DNA of 7,468 nt from an uncultured Clostridia bacterium (lineage in GTDB: Bacteria > Bacillota > Clostridia > Oscillospirales > Ruminococcaceae), in the NCBI GenBank assembly GCA_937901805.1, contig CALDJI010000055.1:1-7468 (forward strand). Direction: 5' to 3'. The position numbers and the translations under genes are program-made. The notes under the pieces are model-generated. The model searched no databases, was not told the DNA's origin, and worked only from the letters and a program-made list of their open reading frames with translations. Every line of letters starts with the position of its first letter. Position 1 is the stretch's first letter. Below, piece by piece: positions 1 through 6,144 of this stretch.

Positions 1-55
1 CCCCCCTGCCGTTGAGCAGGGTTCCGTCCATATCCGCCGCGATCAGCCGTATCAT
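1..55 (-). CDS. N-terminus of a HAD-superfamily hydrolase (Cof-like phosphatase), partial
   Basis: The first 18 codons are visible and read MIRLIAADMDGTLLNGRG before the left edge. LIAADMDGTLLN is motif I of the haloacid dehalogenase superfamily: the first aspartate (D8) is the nucleophile and the second (D10) the acid/base. The hydrophobic strand before it and TLLN after it are typical of the Cof-type phosphatases that act on sugar phosphates or flavin and pyridoxal phosphates; the substrate cannot be told from this piece. A start three codons upstream (MIRMIRL) is possible, but it abuts the ribosome binding site. The gene follows the acetyltransferase-like remnant, with no clear promoter or terminator seen between them. 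Confidence 0.75.
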   Translation of the reverse strand, partial: MIRLIAADMDGTLLNGRG

Positions 56-64
56 GCGAATCAT

Positions 65-72
65 CCCCTCCT
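65..72 (-). promoter_or_regulatory. Strong ribosome binding site before the HAD-family gene
   Basis: AGGAGGGG on the minus strand is followed by two in-frame ATG codons. The first (64-62) touches the site and is too close for initiation. The second (55-53) is nine bases away and is the better start. Confidence 0.75.
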
Positions 73-81
73 ATTTTCTTT

Positions 82-186
82 CTACTCGTTGTTAAAGTGT
101 CTTATGAAATCCTTCTGTTCCTTACGATTCTCATACCCATAGTGCTCATAAAAAGCATGGATATCCGCCGCTCCATTTTCCCAATT
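82..186 (-). pseudogene. C-terminal remnant resembling a GNAT acetyltransferase
   Basis: Directly after the vanZ-like TAA, in the same frame, 34 sense codons lead to a TAG. They contain ADIHAFYEHYGYENRKEQ followed by DFIRHF. The A-x-x-FYE-x-x-GYE pattern is like motif B near the C-terminus of GNAT N-acetyltransferases (typically A-x-x-FYEKxGF), and a basic or aromatic tail often follows it. There is no ATG, GTG or TTG in the stretch, so it cannot be an independent gene; the rest of the acetyltransferase is absent because the upstream DNA is vanZ-like. By hand count it is about 40 percent G+C, clearly below the flanking genes. I read it as the end of a gene destroyed by a rearrangement. The family assignment rests on one short motif. 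Confidence 0.5.
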
Positions 187-774
187 TTATAAAGCGGAAA
201 ACCGTTCAGCAAACGCAGGGGCAAGCTTTTGAAGCAGCCGGAATACGGCGTATCCGCAAAAAGCGCCAAAGGTATTCAGGATCAAATCGTCAATATCCGT
301 CGCCCGGTTCATCGGCAACTGGCAGAGTTCAATGAGCAGGGAAATCCCCGCGCCTCCAAACAGCGCCCGGGCCAGCCTCTTGCTCCTCCATAAAAGGGCC
401 GGGAAAAAGCCGGCCGGGATAAATATGCCGATATTTCCAAAAAAGCTTATCAAGACGTACTGCATATTTCCATGAAAAAGCTCCCGTATGCTGTCAAAAA
501 GAATCCGAAAGGGAACAAGATTGGCCCGGGGAGGCCAGCTATACCCCATCAGAGAAACGCCCTCCATGGTAAATTCCAGTTGTGGAATGATTGTCTGAGA
601 GGCAAGCCCTGTCAGAAACAGCGCAAACAAAAACAAACCCACTTCATGATACCAGTTTACAGGAGGCTTTCCGCAGCGCAGCTTGCAGTATGCCCACCTT
701 CCCAGCAGGTACAACGGCACCGCCAGGAGCATATAGGGCAGCATATCCAGAAGATACCCCATGACCGTGCGCAC
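187..774 (-). CDS. VanZ-like family membrane protein
   Basis: This is a 195-residue integral membrane protein of the VanZ-like family. The family is named for VanZ of the teicoplanin resistance cluster, whose molecular action is not well understood; most chromosomal members have no known role, and I see no van genes nearby. Family hallmarks are NLVPF at 85-89, the GNIGIFIPAGFFPALL block at about 113-128, IELCQ at 148-152 and R157-x-x-D160-I-D162-D163-L-I-L-N followed by TFGAFCGY. Hydrophobic segments at about 7-25, 45-64, 105-128, 136-152 and 163-181 suggest four or five membrane spans. The start is GTG, chosen for its ribosome binding site. The gene is separated from carB by a terminator and has its own candidate promoter, so it is likely an independent unit. 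Its stop TAA is followed in the same frame by an acetyltransferase-like remnant. Confidence 0.88.
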   Translation of the reverse strand: MRTVMGYLLDMLPYMLLAVPLYLLGRWAYCKLRCGKPPVNWYHEVGLFLFALFLTGLASQTIIPQLEFTMEGVSLMGYSWPPRANLVPFRILFDSIRELFHGNMQYVLISFFGNIGIFIPAGFFPALLWRSKRLARALFGGAGISLLIELCQLPMNRATDIDDLILNTFGAFCGYAVFRLLQKLAPAFAERFSAL

Positions 775-780
775 GGCGTT

Positions 781-789
781 CTCCCCTTT
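781..789 (-). promoter_or_regulatory. Ribosome binding site that fixes the GTG start of the vanZ-like gene
   Basis: AAAGGGGAG on the minus strand ends six bases before a GTG at 774. The first ATG in the same frame (760-762) would be 18 bases from this site, which is too far. The GTG is therefore the preferred start. Confidence 0.7.
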
Positions 790-822
790 CTCCCTGAAAA
801 TTTGCCAGTACTTTTTGCCACT

Positions 823-851
823 AGTTTATCACAGCCGTTTTTCTTTCGCAA
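823..851 (-). promoter_or_regulatory. Candidate sigma-A promoter for the vanZ-like gene
   Basis: On the minus strand TTGCGA (851 to 846) and TAAACT (828 to 823) are separated by 17 bases, each matching four of six bases of the -35 and -10 consensus. The pair lies between the operon terminator and the vanZ-like start, about 50 bases upstream of the start codon. Position and spacing are good, but the match is moderate and it was found by eye. Confidence 0.45.
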
Positions 852-919
852 CCGCACAGGCGCCTTTTCGGACTTTTTCCAAAGCGGCAGGTTCTGAGCA
901 CGGGGAAACCCTTTCAATA

Positions 920-953
920 GAAACCCCGGGAAATCCTAGATTTCCCGGGGTTC
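920..953 (-). terminator. Rho-independent terminator of the pyr operon
   Basis: A perfect inverted repeat lies directly after the carB stop codon: AACCCCGGGAAAT at 922-934 pairs with ATTTCCCGGGGTT at 940-952, 13 of 13 pairs. The five-base loop can close one further C-G pair. Read on the minus strand the hairpin is followed by a short U-rich run, TTTCTATT, which is weak but in the right place. On the plus strand the hairpin is followed by CAAAGCTT, with no T run, so the terminator is assigned to the minus strand. It separates the pyrimidine operon from the vanZ-like gene. Confidence 0.85.
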
Positions 954-960
954 AAAGCTT

Positions 961-3900
961 CTATTTGCCGATAGTGGTGATATCGACCAGGTCAATATCC
1001 GCAACAGTTTTATCCATTCCCAGGCATTCGGCCACGGCGTTGGCCGTATCCAGGGAGGTCAGGCACACAATCGAGCGTTCGACTGCTTTGCGGCGGATCT
1101 GCACGCTCTCCCGCTGGGGCTGTCTCCCCTTTGCGGAGATGGAGATGACATAATCAATCTTGCCGCTTTCCAGCAGATCCATCACGTTCGGGCTTCCCTC
1201 GGACAGCTTGTGGACCACGTTGGTTGCCACCATGTTCTTGTTGAGCACATTGGCCGTGCCCGCAGTCGCATAGATATCAAAGCCCAGGGAGGCGAATTTA
1301 TCCGCCACTTCGATGGCCTCCTGTTTGTCCTGATCACGCACAGTGACCAGCACGCCCCCGGATTTTTTCATCGTGTTGCCGGAGGCTACCAGGCCTTTGA
1401 GCAGGGCTTCCTCAAAGGTCTTGCCAATGCCGAGCACCTCGCCGGTGGACTTCATCTCCGGCCCAAGCTGGTTATCCACACCGTGGAGTTTCGCAAAGCT
1501 GAACACAGGCACTTTCACCGTGACAAAATCCGGTTCCGGATGAATCCCGCAGGCATAGCCCAAATCTTTCAGAGTGGCACCAAGCATGAGTTTCGTGGCG
1601 ATATCCACCATCGGCACACCGGTCACCTTGCTGATATACGGCACCGTACGGGAAGAACGCGGGTTGACCTCAATGACATAGACCTCGTCGTTATAGATGA
1701 CGTACTGGATATTGACCAGGCCCACTACTTTCAGGGCGCGCGCCAGCCTTCCGGTATAGTCGATCAGGGTATCCTTAATCCGTTTGGACAATCTCCTGGA
1801 CGGATAGACAGAGATAGAATCCCCGGAATGGACGCCGGCGCGCTCGACATGTTCCATAATTCCCGGGATCAGGTAATCCTGCCCGTCGCAGATGGCGTCG
1901 ACTTCGACCTCAATCCCCATCATGTATTTGTCGATGAGCACCGGGTTTTCGATCTCATGCGCGGTGATAATCGCCATATACTCGTCGATATCCGCATCCG
2001 AGTGGGCGATAATCATATTCTGTCCGCCAAGGACATAGGACGGGCGCATCAGCACCGGATAACCGAGATCCGCCGCAGCGCGTTTCGCCTCCTCCGCAGT
2101 AAAGACCGTGTGTCCGGACGGGCGGGGAATATGGCACTGCTCCAGCAGTTCGTCAAAACGCTCCCTGTCCTCTGCGGCGTCAATGCTGTCCGCGCTGGTT
2201 CCCAGGATATTCACCCCGAGTTTGACCAGGTGTTTAATCAGCTTGATGGCGGTCTGTCCCCCAAACTGGACGACTACGCCCCAGGGCTGTTCGGTTTTGA
2301 TGATATTGGTCACGTCTTCCTCGGTCAGCGGGTCGAAATACAGCCGGTCGGAGGTGTCAAAGTCCGTGGAAACCGTCTCCGGGTTATTATTGGCGATAAT
2401 CGCCTCATAGCCCTGTTCCTTTAATGTCCAGACGCAGTGGACGGAGCAGTAGTCAAATTCAATCCCCTGCCCAATCCGGATCGGTCCGGAGCCAAAGACC
2501 AGGACTTTCTTTTTGTTGGAGGCAAGCGCTTCGTTATGGAGAAGGGCCTCGTTTTCCTTATCATAGGTGGAATAGAAATACGGGGTCTGTGCGGCAAATT
2601 CCGCCGCGCAGGTATCGACCATCTTATAGGAGGCATAGAGCGGTTCGGAAACCTTCTGTCCGGACAGCCGCTCAATGGTGGAATCCAAAAAGCCGTAGTC
2701 CTTCGCTTTTTTATATTTCTGTGCGGTCAGCTGCCCGTCCGCCAGCCAGTTTTCCATTTCAATCAGGTTTTTCAGTTTGCCCAGGAACCACAGGTCAATC
2801 TTTGTGACCTCATGCAGGCTTTCAAAGCTCTCGCCCCGTTTGAGCGCTTCATACACGGCGAAAATCCGCTCGTCGTCCTGTTTGCGGATGACGTCGTAAA
2901 GCTCTTCCGTGGACAGCTCTTTCATCTTGGGCATATCGAGGGTATCAAGTTTCAGCTCAATCGAGCGGACGGCCTTCATCATCGCCTGCTCAAAGCTGGT
3001 GCCGATCGCCATAACCTCGCCGGTCGCCATCATCTGGGTGCCGAGCGTCCGGTTGGCGTAGACAAATTTATCAAACGGCCATTTCGGGAATTTGACAACC
3101 AGGTAGTCCAGCGCCGGCTCAAAGCAGGCATAGGTCTTGCCGGTAACGGCGTTGAGGATTTCATCCAGGGAATAGCCGATGGCGATTTTGGAGGCGACTT
3201 TTGCAATTGGATATCCGGTTGCCTTGGATGCCAGGGCGGAGGAACGGGACACACGGGGGTTGACCTCAATGACCGCATACTCAAAGCTGTCCGGCTTGAG
3301 CGCAAACTGACAGTTGCAGCCGCCCTCCACGCCCAGGGCGGAGATGATGTTCAGAGAAGCGCTGCGCAGCATCTGGTATTCCTTGTCGCTGAGCGTCACC
3401 GCCGGCGCTACGACAATCGAGTCGCCGGTATGGATACCGACCGGATCAAGGTTTTCCATGGAACAGACGGTGATGACGTTTCCCTTGGCATCGCGAATGA
3501 CCTCAAACTCGATTTCTTTCCAGCCGGAAATACATTTTTCCACCAAAATCTGTGTAATGGGGGAAAGACGCAGGCCGTTTTTCGCGATATCGCGCAATTG
3601 AGCTTCATCGTGTGCAATACCGCCGCCGGTCCCGCCCAGAGTAAAGGCCGGGCGCACAATGACCGGATAGTCGATGACCTTGGCAAAATCCACCGCATCC
3701 TCAATGGTGGTGACAACCTTGGAGGGGATGCAGGGCTCGCCGATTTCCTCCATGGTATCCTTAAACGCCTGGCGATCCTCCGCCTTATGGATAGTCAGCG
3801 GGTTCGCGCCGAGCAGTTTGACGCCGTGGGATTGCAGGAACCCCTCCTCCGCAAGCTGCATGGAAAGAGTCAGGCCGGTCTGTCCGCCAAGGGTGGAGAG

Positions 3901-4158
3901 GACAGAGTCCGGTTTTTCGATTTCAATGACGCGCTTGACCACATCCAGGGTCAGCGGCTCGATATAGATGTGATCCGCCATGGCCTGATCGGTCATGATC
4001 GTGGCGGGGTTCGAGTTAATTAGGACAACCTCCAGCCCTTCCTCCTTGAGCGCGCGGCATGCCTGTGTGCCCGCATAGTCGAATTCCGCCGCCTGTCCGA
4101 TGACGATTGGGCCGGAGCCGATAACGAGCACTTTTTTGATATCTTCTCTTTTCGGCAT
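961..4158 (-). CDS. carB: Carbamoyl phosphate synthetase large subunit (CarB)
   Basis: This 1065-residue protein makes carbamoyl phosphate from bicarbonate, ammonia and two ATP, for pyrimidines and arginine. Its length matches the family (about 1070). The two homologous halves are both complete. The first (about 1-400, carboxyphosphate half) has GSGPIVIGQAAEFDYAG, R129 in AEDRQ, R169 in VRPAFTLGGTGGG and the ATP-grasp metal residues E298 and N300 in VIEVNPRVSRSS. The second (about 550-930, carbamate half) has GSGPIRIGQGIEFDYCS, MRPSYVLGGQNM and VIEVNPRSSRT at 828-838. Residues about 405-545 are the oligomerisation domain. Residues about 935-1065 are the MGS-like allosteric domain with TAGTA at 965-969, the usual site for UMP or other effectors. 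The ATG lies one base after the carA stop and uses a GGGAGG inside the last carA codons, so translation is coupled. It is the last gene before the operon terminator. It looks able to use free ammonia even if CarA is inactive. Confidence 0.97.
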   Translation of the reverse strand: MPKREDIKKVLVIGSGPIVIGQAAEFDYAGTQACRALKEEGLEVVLINSNPATIMTDQAMADHIYIEPLTLDVVKRVIEIEKPDSVLSTLGGQTGLTLSMQLAEEGFLQSHGVKLLGANPLTIHKAEDRQAFKDTMEEIGEPCIPSKVVTTIEDAVDFAKVIDYPVIVRPAFTLGGTGGGIAHDEAQLRDIAKNGLRLSPITQILVEKCISGWKEIEFEVIRDAKGNVITVCSMENLDPVGIHTGDSIVVAPAVTLSDKEYQMLRSASLNIISALGVEGGCNCQFALKPDSFEYAVIEVNPRVSRSSALASKATGYPIAKVASKIAIGYSLDEILNAVTGKTYACFEPALDYLVVKFPKWPFDKFVYANRTLGTQMMATGEVMAIGTSFEQAMMKAVRSIELKLDTLDMPKMKELSTEELYDVIRKQDDERIFAVYEALKRGESFESLHEVTKIDLWFLGKLKNLIEMENWLADGQLTAQKYKKAKDYGFLDSTIERLSGQKVSEPLYASYKMVDTCAAEFAAQTPYFYSTYDKENEALLHNEALASNKKKVLVFGSGPIRIGQGIEFDYCSVHCVWTLKEQGYEAIIANNNPETVSTDFDTSDRLYFDPLTEEDVTNIIKTEQPWGVVVQFGGQTAIKLIKHLVKLGVNILGTSADSIDAAEDRERFDELLEQCHIPRPSGHTVFTAEEAKRAAADLGYPVLMRPSYVLGGQNMIIAHSDADIDEYMAIITAHEIENPVLIDKYMMGIEVEVDAICDGQDYLIPGIMEHVERAGVHSGDSISVYPSRRLSKRIKDTLIDYTGRLARALKVVGLVNIQYVIYNDEVYVIEVNPRSSRTVPYISKVTGVPMVDIATKLMLGATLKDLGYACGIHPEPDFVTVKVPVFSFAKLHGVDNQLGPEMKSTGEVLGIGKTFEEALLKGLVASGNTMKKSGGVLVTVRDQDKQEAIEVADKFASLGFDIYATAGTANVLNKNMVATNVVHKLSEGSPNVMDLLESGKIDYVISISAKGRQPQRESVQIRRKAVERSIVCLTSLDTANAVAECLGMDKTVADIDLVDITTIGK

Positions 4159-4159
4159 C

Positions 4160-5149
4160 TTACTTCGCCTCCCTTTCGTCCATCATCCCGAGGAATTCGT
4201 CAAACAAATAGGCCGTATCATGCGGGCCTGCGGCAGCTTCCGGATGGAACTGCACGGTGAAAGCCGGAAACGCCTTATAGCGCACCCCTTCGCAGGTGTT
4301 GTCGTTGACATTGATATGGCTGACTTCCCCAACCTGCGGATCAATCGAATCATTGACCACAGCATAGCCGTGATTCTGGCTGGTAATGTAAGTGCGGTCA
4401 TGTTTTAAATCCTTAACCGGCTGGTTTGCAATAATTTCCGGGTTATCCGCCGGGTCGCCGGGACCGTTGGAAAGCATGATCCCATCCACGCCGAGGGCGG
4501 CGATTTCCTGCGCGGTAGTCTTGCAGGGGACGACCGTGACAGTACAGCCGCGTTTGAGCAGTTCCCTGCGGATATTGTGCTTATACCCAAAGTCAAACAG
4601 GGCGACGTGGTATTTCGGATGCTCGCAGGTAAATTTCTGCATCTGCTTGCAGCTGGTGGATTCAATGGCCCGTTTGATAGAGCAGCCTTCGATTTTTTTC
4701 AGCAGTTCTTCTTTCTGCTCATAGGCGTTTTCAGTGGTGATCACCGCGTTCATCACACCGACTTCGCGGATTTTTCTGGTCAGGCTCCTGGTATCTACAT
4801 CGGCAATGCCTACGATATTCTGTGCCCGGAGGTACTCGTCCACATTCCCTTCGCATCGGAAATTCGATGGGATTTCGCACCATTCCCGGACAATATAGCC
4901 GCTTAAATAACAGCGTTCCGATTCCAAATCCTCGGAATTGACGCCGTAATTCCCAATTAAGGGGAACGTCTGAATGACAAGCTGTCCAAAATAACTCGGA
5001 TCGGTCAGCAGTTCCTGATAGCCGACCATCGCGGTGGCAAACACCGCTTCCCCGACGGCTGTCCCCTCTTTTCCAATACTGACGCCCTCATAGATGCTGC
5101 CGTCCGCCAGGAGCAGGTAGGCAGGTTTTCTGTTTTCATTCCAGTACAT
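4160..5149 (-). CDS. carA: Carbamoyl phosphate synthetase small subunit (CarA) with an internal in-frame deletion that removes the catalytic cysteine
   Basis: CarA normally hydrolyses glutamine and passes ammonia to CarB. At 329 residues this one is shorter than usual family members (about 350-380). The N-terminal domain is normal (LADGSIYEG, TAMVGYQE, DPSYFGQ, ADVDTRSLTRKIRE around 116-129). The class I glutamine amidotransferase domain begins at about 181 (HVALFDFGYKHNIRREL) and has SNGPGDP at 227-233. The chain then jumps from NPEII (236-240) through A241 to NQPVKDL (242-248). Family members have roughly 40 residues here, including the nucleophile elbow GICLGHQ and the segment around the FGHRGAN motif. 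None of the remaining cysteines sits in such a motif. The distal part is normal: TSQNHGYAV, VQFHPEA with the triad H302 and E304, and GPHDTAYLF. The ATG start has GGAGG seven bases upstream, and the frame is open to its stop one base before carB. Glutaminase activity is predicted to be lost; natural deletion and assembly error cannot be told apart here. Confidence 0.93.
   Translation of the reverse strand: MYWNENRKPAYLLLADGSIYEGVSIGKEGTAVGEAVFATAMVGYQELLTDPSYFGQLVIQTFPLIGNYGVNSEDLESERCYLSGYIVREWCEIPSNFRCEGNVDEYLRAQNIVGIADVDTRSLTRKIREVGVMNAVITTENAYEQKEELLKKIEGCSIKRAIESTSCKQMQKFTCEHPKYHVALFDFGYKHNIRRELLKRGCTVTVVPCKTTAQEIAALGVDGIMLSNGPGDPADNPEIIANQPVKDLKHDRTYITSQNHGYAVVNDSIDPQVGEVSHINVNDNTCEGVRYKAFPAFTVQFHPEAAAGPHDTAYLFDEFLGMMDEREAK
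4168..4173 (-). promoter_or_regulatory. carB ribosome binding site embedded in the end of carA
   Basis: GGGAGG on the minus strand lies within the last codons of carA (the Arg-Glu-Ala-Lys end), nine bases before the carB ATG. Together with the one-base gap between the genes this implies translational coupling, so the in-frame nature of the carA deletion matters for carB expression. Confidence 0.8.
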
Positions 5150-5196
5150 AGTCGTTCCTCCCGCGCATTTCAGTATACAACCCAGATAAACTCCGA

Positions 5197-6126
5197 TTAC
5201 AGAGTGACGGGCGCAATATGCTGTGCAATATCGTCGCGCATGCGGATGGCCTCCAACCTTGCCGCCTTGGCGAAATCCTCTCCATCCATGCCCATTGCCT
5301 TATACGCGCACATAATCCCGCGGGAGGAATTGACAATTGCTCCAAGCCCTCTCTCATCAAAGGCGCCGGCGACATCCGCAGCGCCGCCGCCCTGTGCGCC
5401 GTAACCCGGCACGAGGAAGAAGGTATGCGGCAGTTTTGCGCGCAGTTCTTTGAGCTGCTCCGGATAGGTGGCGCCTACCACGGCGCCCACGCCGCTGTAG
5501 CCGTATTTTCCCATCAAGGCAGAGCCCCACTGCTCGCACATTTCACCCATAATCTCATAGACCGGCTTGCCGTCAATCAGCCTGTCCTGGAGTTCTCCGG
5601 AAGAAGGGTTGGAAGTTTTTGCAAGCACAAAAATGCCCTTATCCTGTTTCTCGCATACACCGAGCAGGGGCTTGATCCCGTCCGTACCAAGGTACCCGTT
5701 GACGGTCAGGGCATCCGCACCAAACGGCGAGAGGGTTTCCTCCCCAACGGCGACTTCCCCAAGGTGGGCGGTTGCATAGGCTTCCATCGTGGTGCCGATG
5801 TCGTTGCGTTTGCCGTCCGTGATAACGAACATCCCCTTTTTCCTGGCATACTGGATGGTTTTATACAGGGTCTTAACACCCTGGTAACCGTACATCTCAT
5901 AGTAAGCGGCCTGCGGTTTAATTGCCGGGACGATATCGCACAGTGCATCGATGAGACCCTTATTGAATTCGAGCAGGGCCTTCGCCGCGGCTTTCAGGGT
6001 ATATCCATACCGTCCAAACGCAATTTCCTTAATATGTTCCGGCACATAATCCAGTTTCGGATCCAATCCGGCTACGGTCGGGTTTTTCGTCCTTACGATG
6101 TTTTCAATCAGTCTGTCAAATGCCAT
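5197..6126 (-). CDS. pyrF: Orotidine 5'-phosphate decarboxylase, type 2 (PyrF)
   Basis: This 309-residue enzyme converts OMP to UMP, the last step of de novo pyrimidine synthesis, in the cytosol. The length puts it in the long type 2 subfamily known from Clostridia, actinobacteria and myxobacteria rather than the 230-240 residue type 1 form of Bacillus and E. coli. The catalytic signature D104-G-K106-R-N-D109-I is intact, and the early strands carry AGLDPK (D22) and AIKPQ (K70). The phosphate-binding end of the barrel shows VPGYGAQGG around residues 239-247 and VNSSRG around 265-270. The start is an ATG with GGGAG seven bases upstream. The gene lies 18 bases after pyrC and 47 bases before carA, so it shares their transcript. 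No truncation or frame problem is seen. Confidence 0.95.
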   Translation of the reverse strand: MAFDRLIENIVRTKNPTVAGLDPKLDYVPEHIKEIAFGRYGYTLKAAAKALLEFNKGLIDALCDIVPAIKPQAAYYEMYGYQGVKTLYKTIQYARKKGMFVITDGKRNDIGTTMEAYATAHLGEVAVGEETLSPFGADALTVNGYLGTDGIKPLLGVCEKQDKGIFVLAKTSNPSSGELQDRLIDGKPVYEIMGEMCEQWGSALMGKYGYSGVGAVVGATYPEQLKELRAKLPHTFFLVPGYGAQGGGAADVAGAFDERGLGAIVNSSRGIMCAYKAMGMDGEDFAKAARLEAIRMRDDIAQHIAPVTL

Positions 6127-6144
6127 ATTGGTACTCCCTTTCTC

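Noticed and set aside
187..774. VanZ-like gene as evidence of glycopeptide resistance
   Set aside because: VanZ-like proteins are widespread without resistance, and no vanHAX or regulator genes are present in the window.
657..917. An 86-codon minus-strand frame overlapping the start of the vanZ-like gene
   Set aside because: It runs out of frame through the promoter and the first third of the vanZ-like gene. Its cysteine- and tryptophan-rich sequence is that of an out-of-frame membrane segment.
1210..2424. A 404-codon open frame on the plus strand within the 3' part of carB
   Set aside because: It is a shadow of carB; the His- and Asp-rich translation is typical of the antisense of a GC-rich gene, and no motif is seen.
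2437..4023. A 528-codon open frame on the plus strand, antisense to carB
   Set aside because: It lies wholly inside the conserved carB gene in the opposite direction. Its composition is what reverse-complemented GC-biased codons give, no domain is recognisable, and the minus-strand protein is unmistakable.
5150..5196. Possible internal promoter between pyrF and carA (TATACT on the minus strand)
   Set aside because: The -10-like hexamer is good, but no acceptable -35 hexamer is found 16-19 bases upstream and no TGn extension is present. Readthrough from pyrF is the simpler reading.
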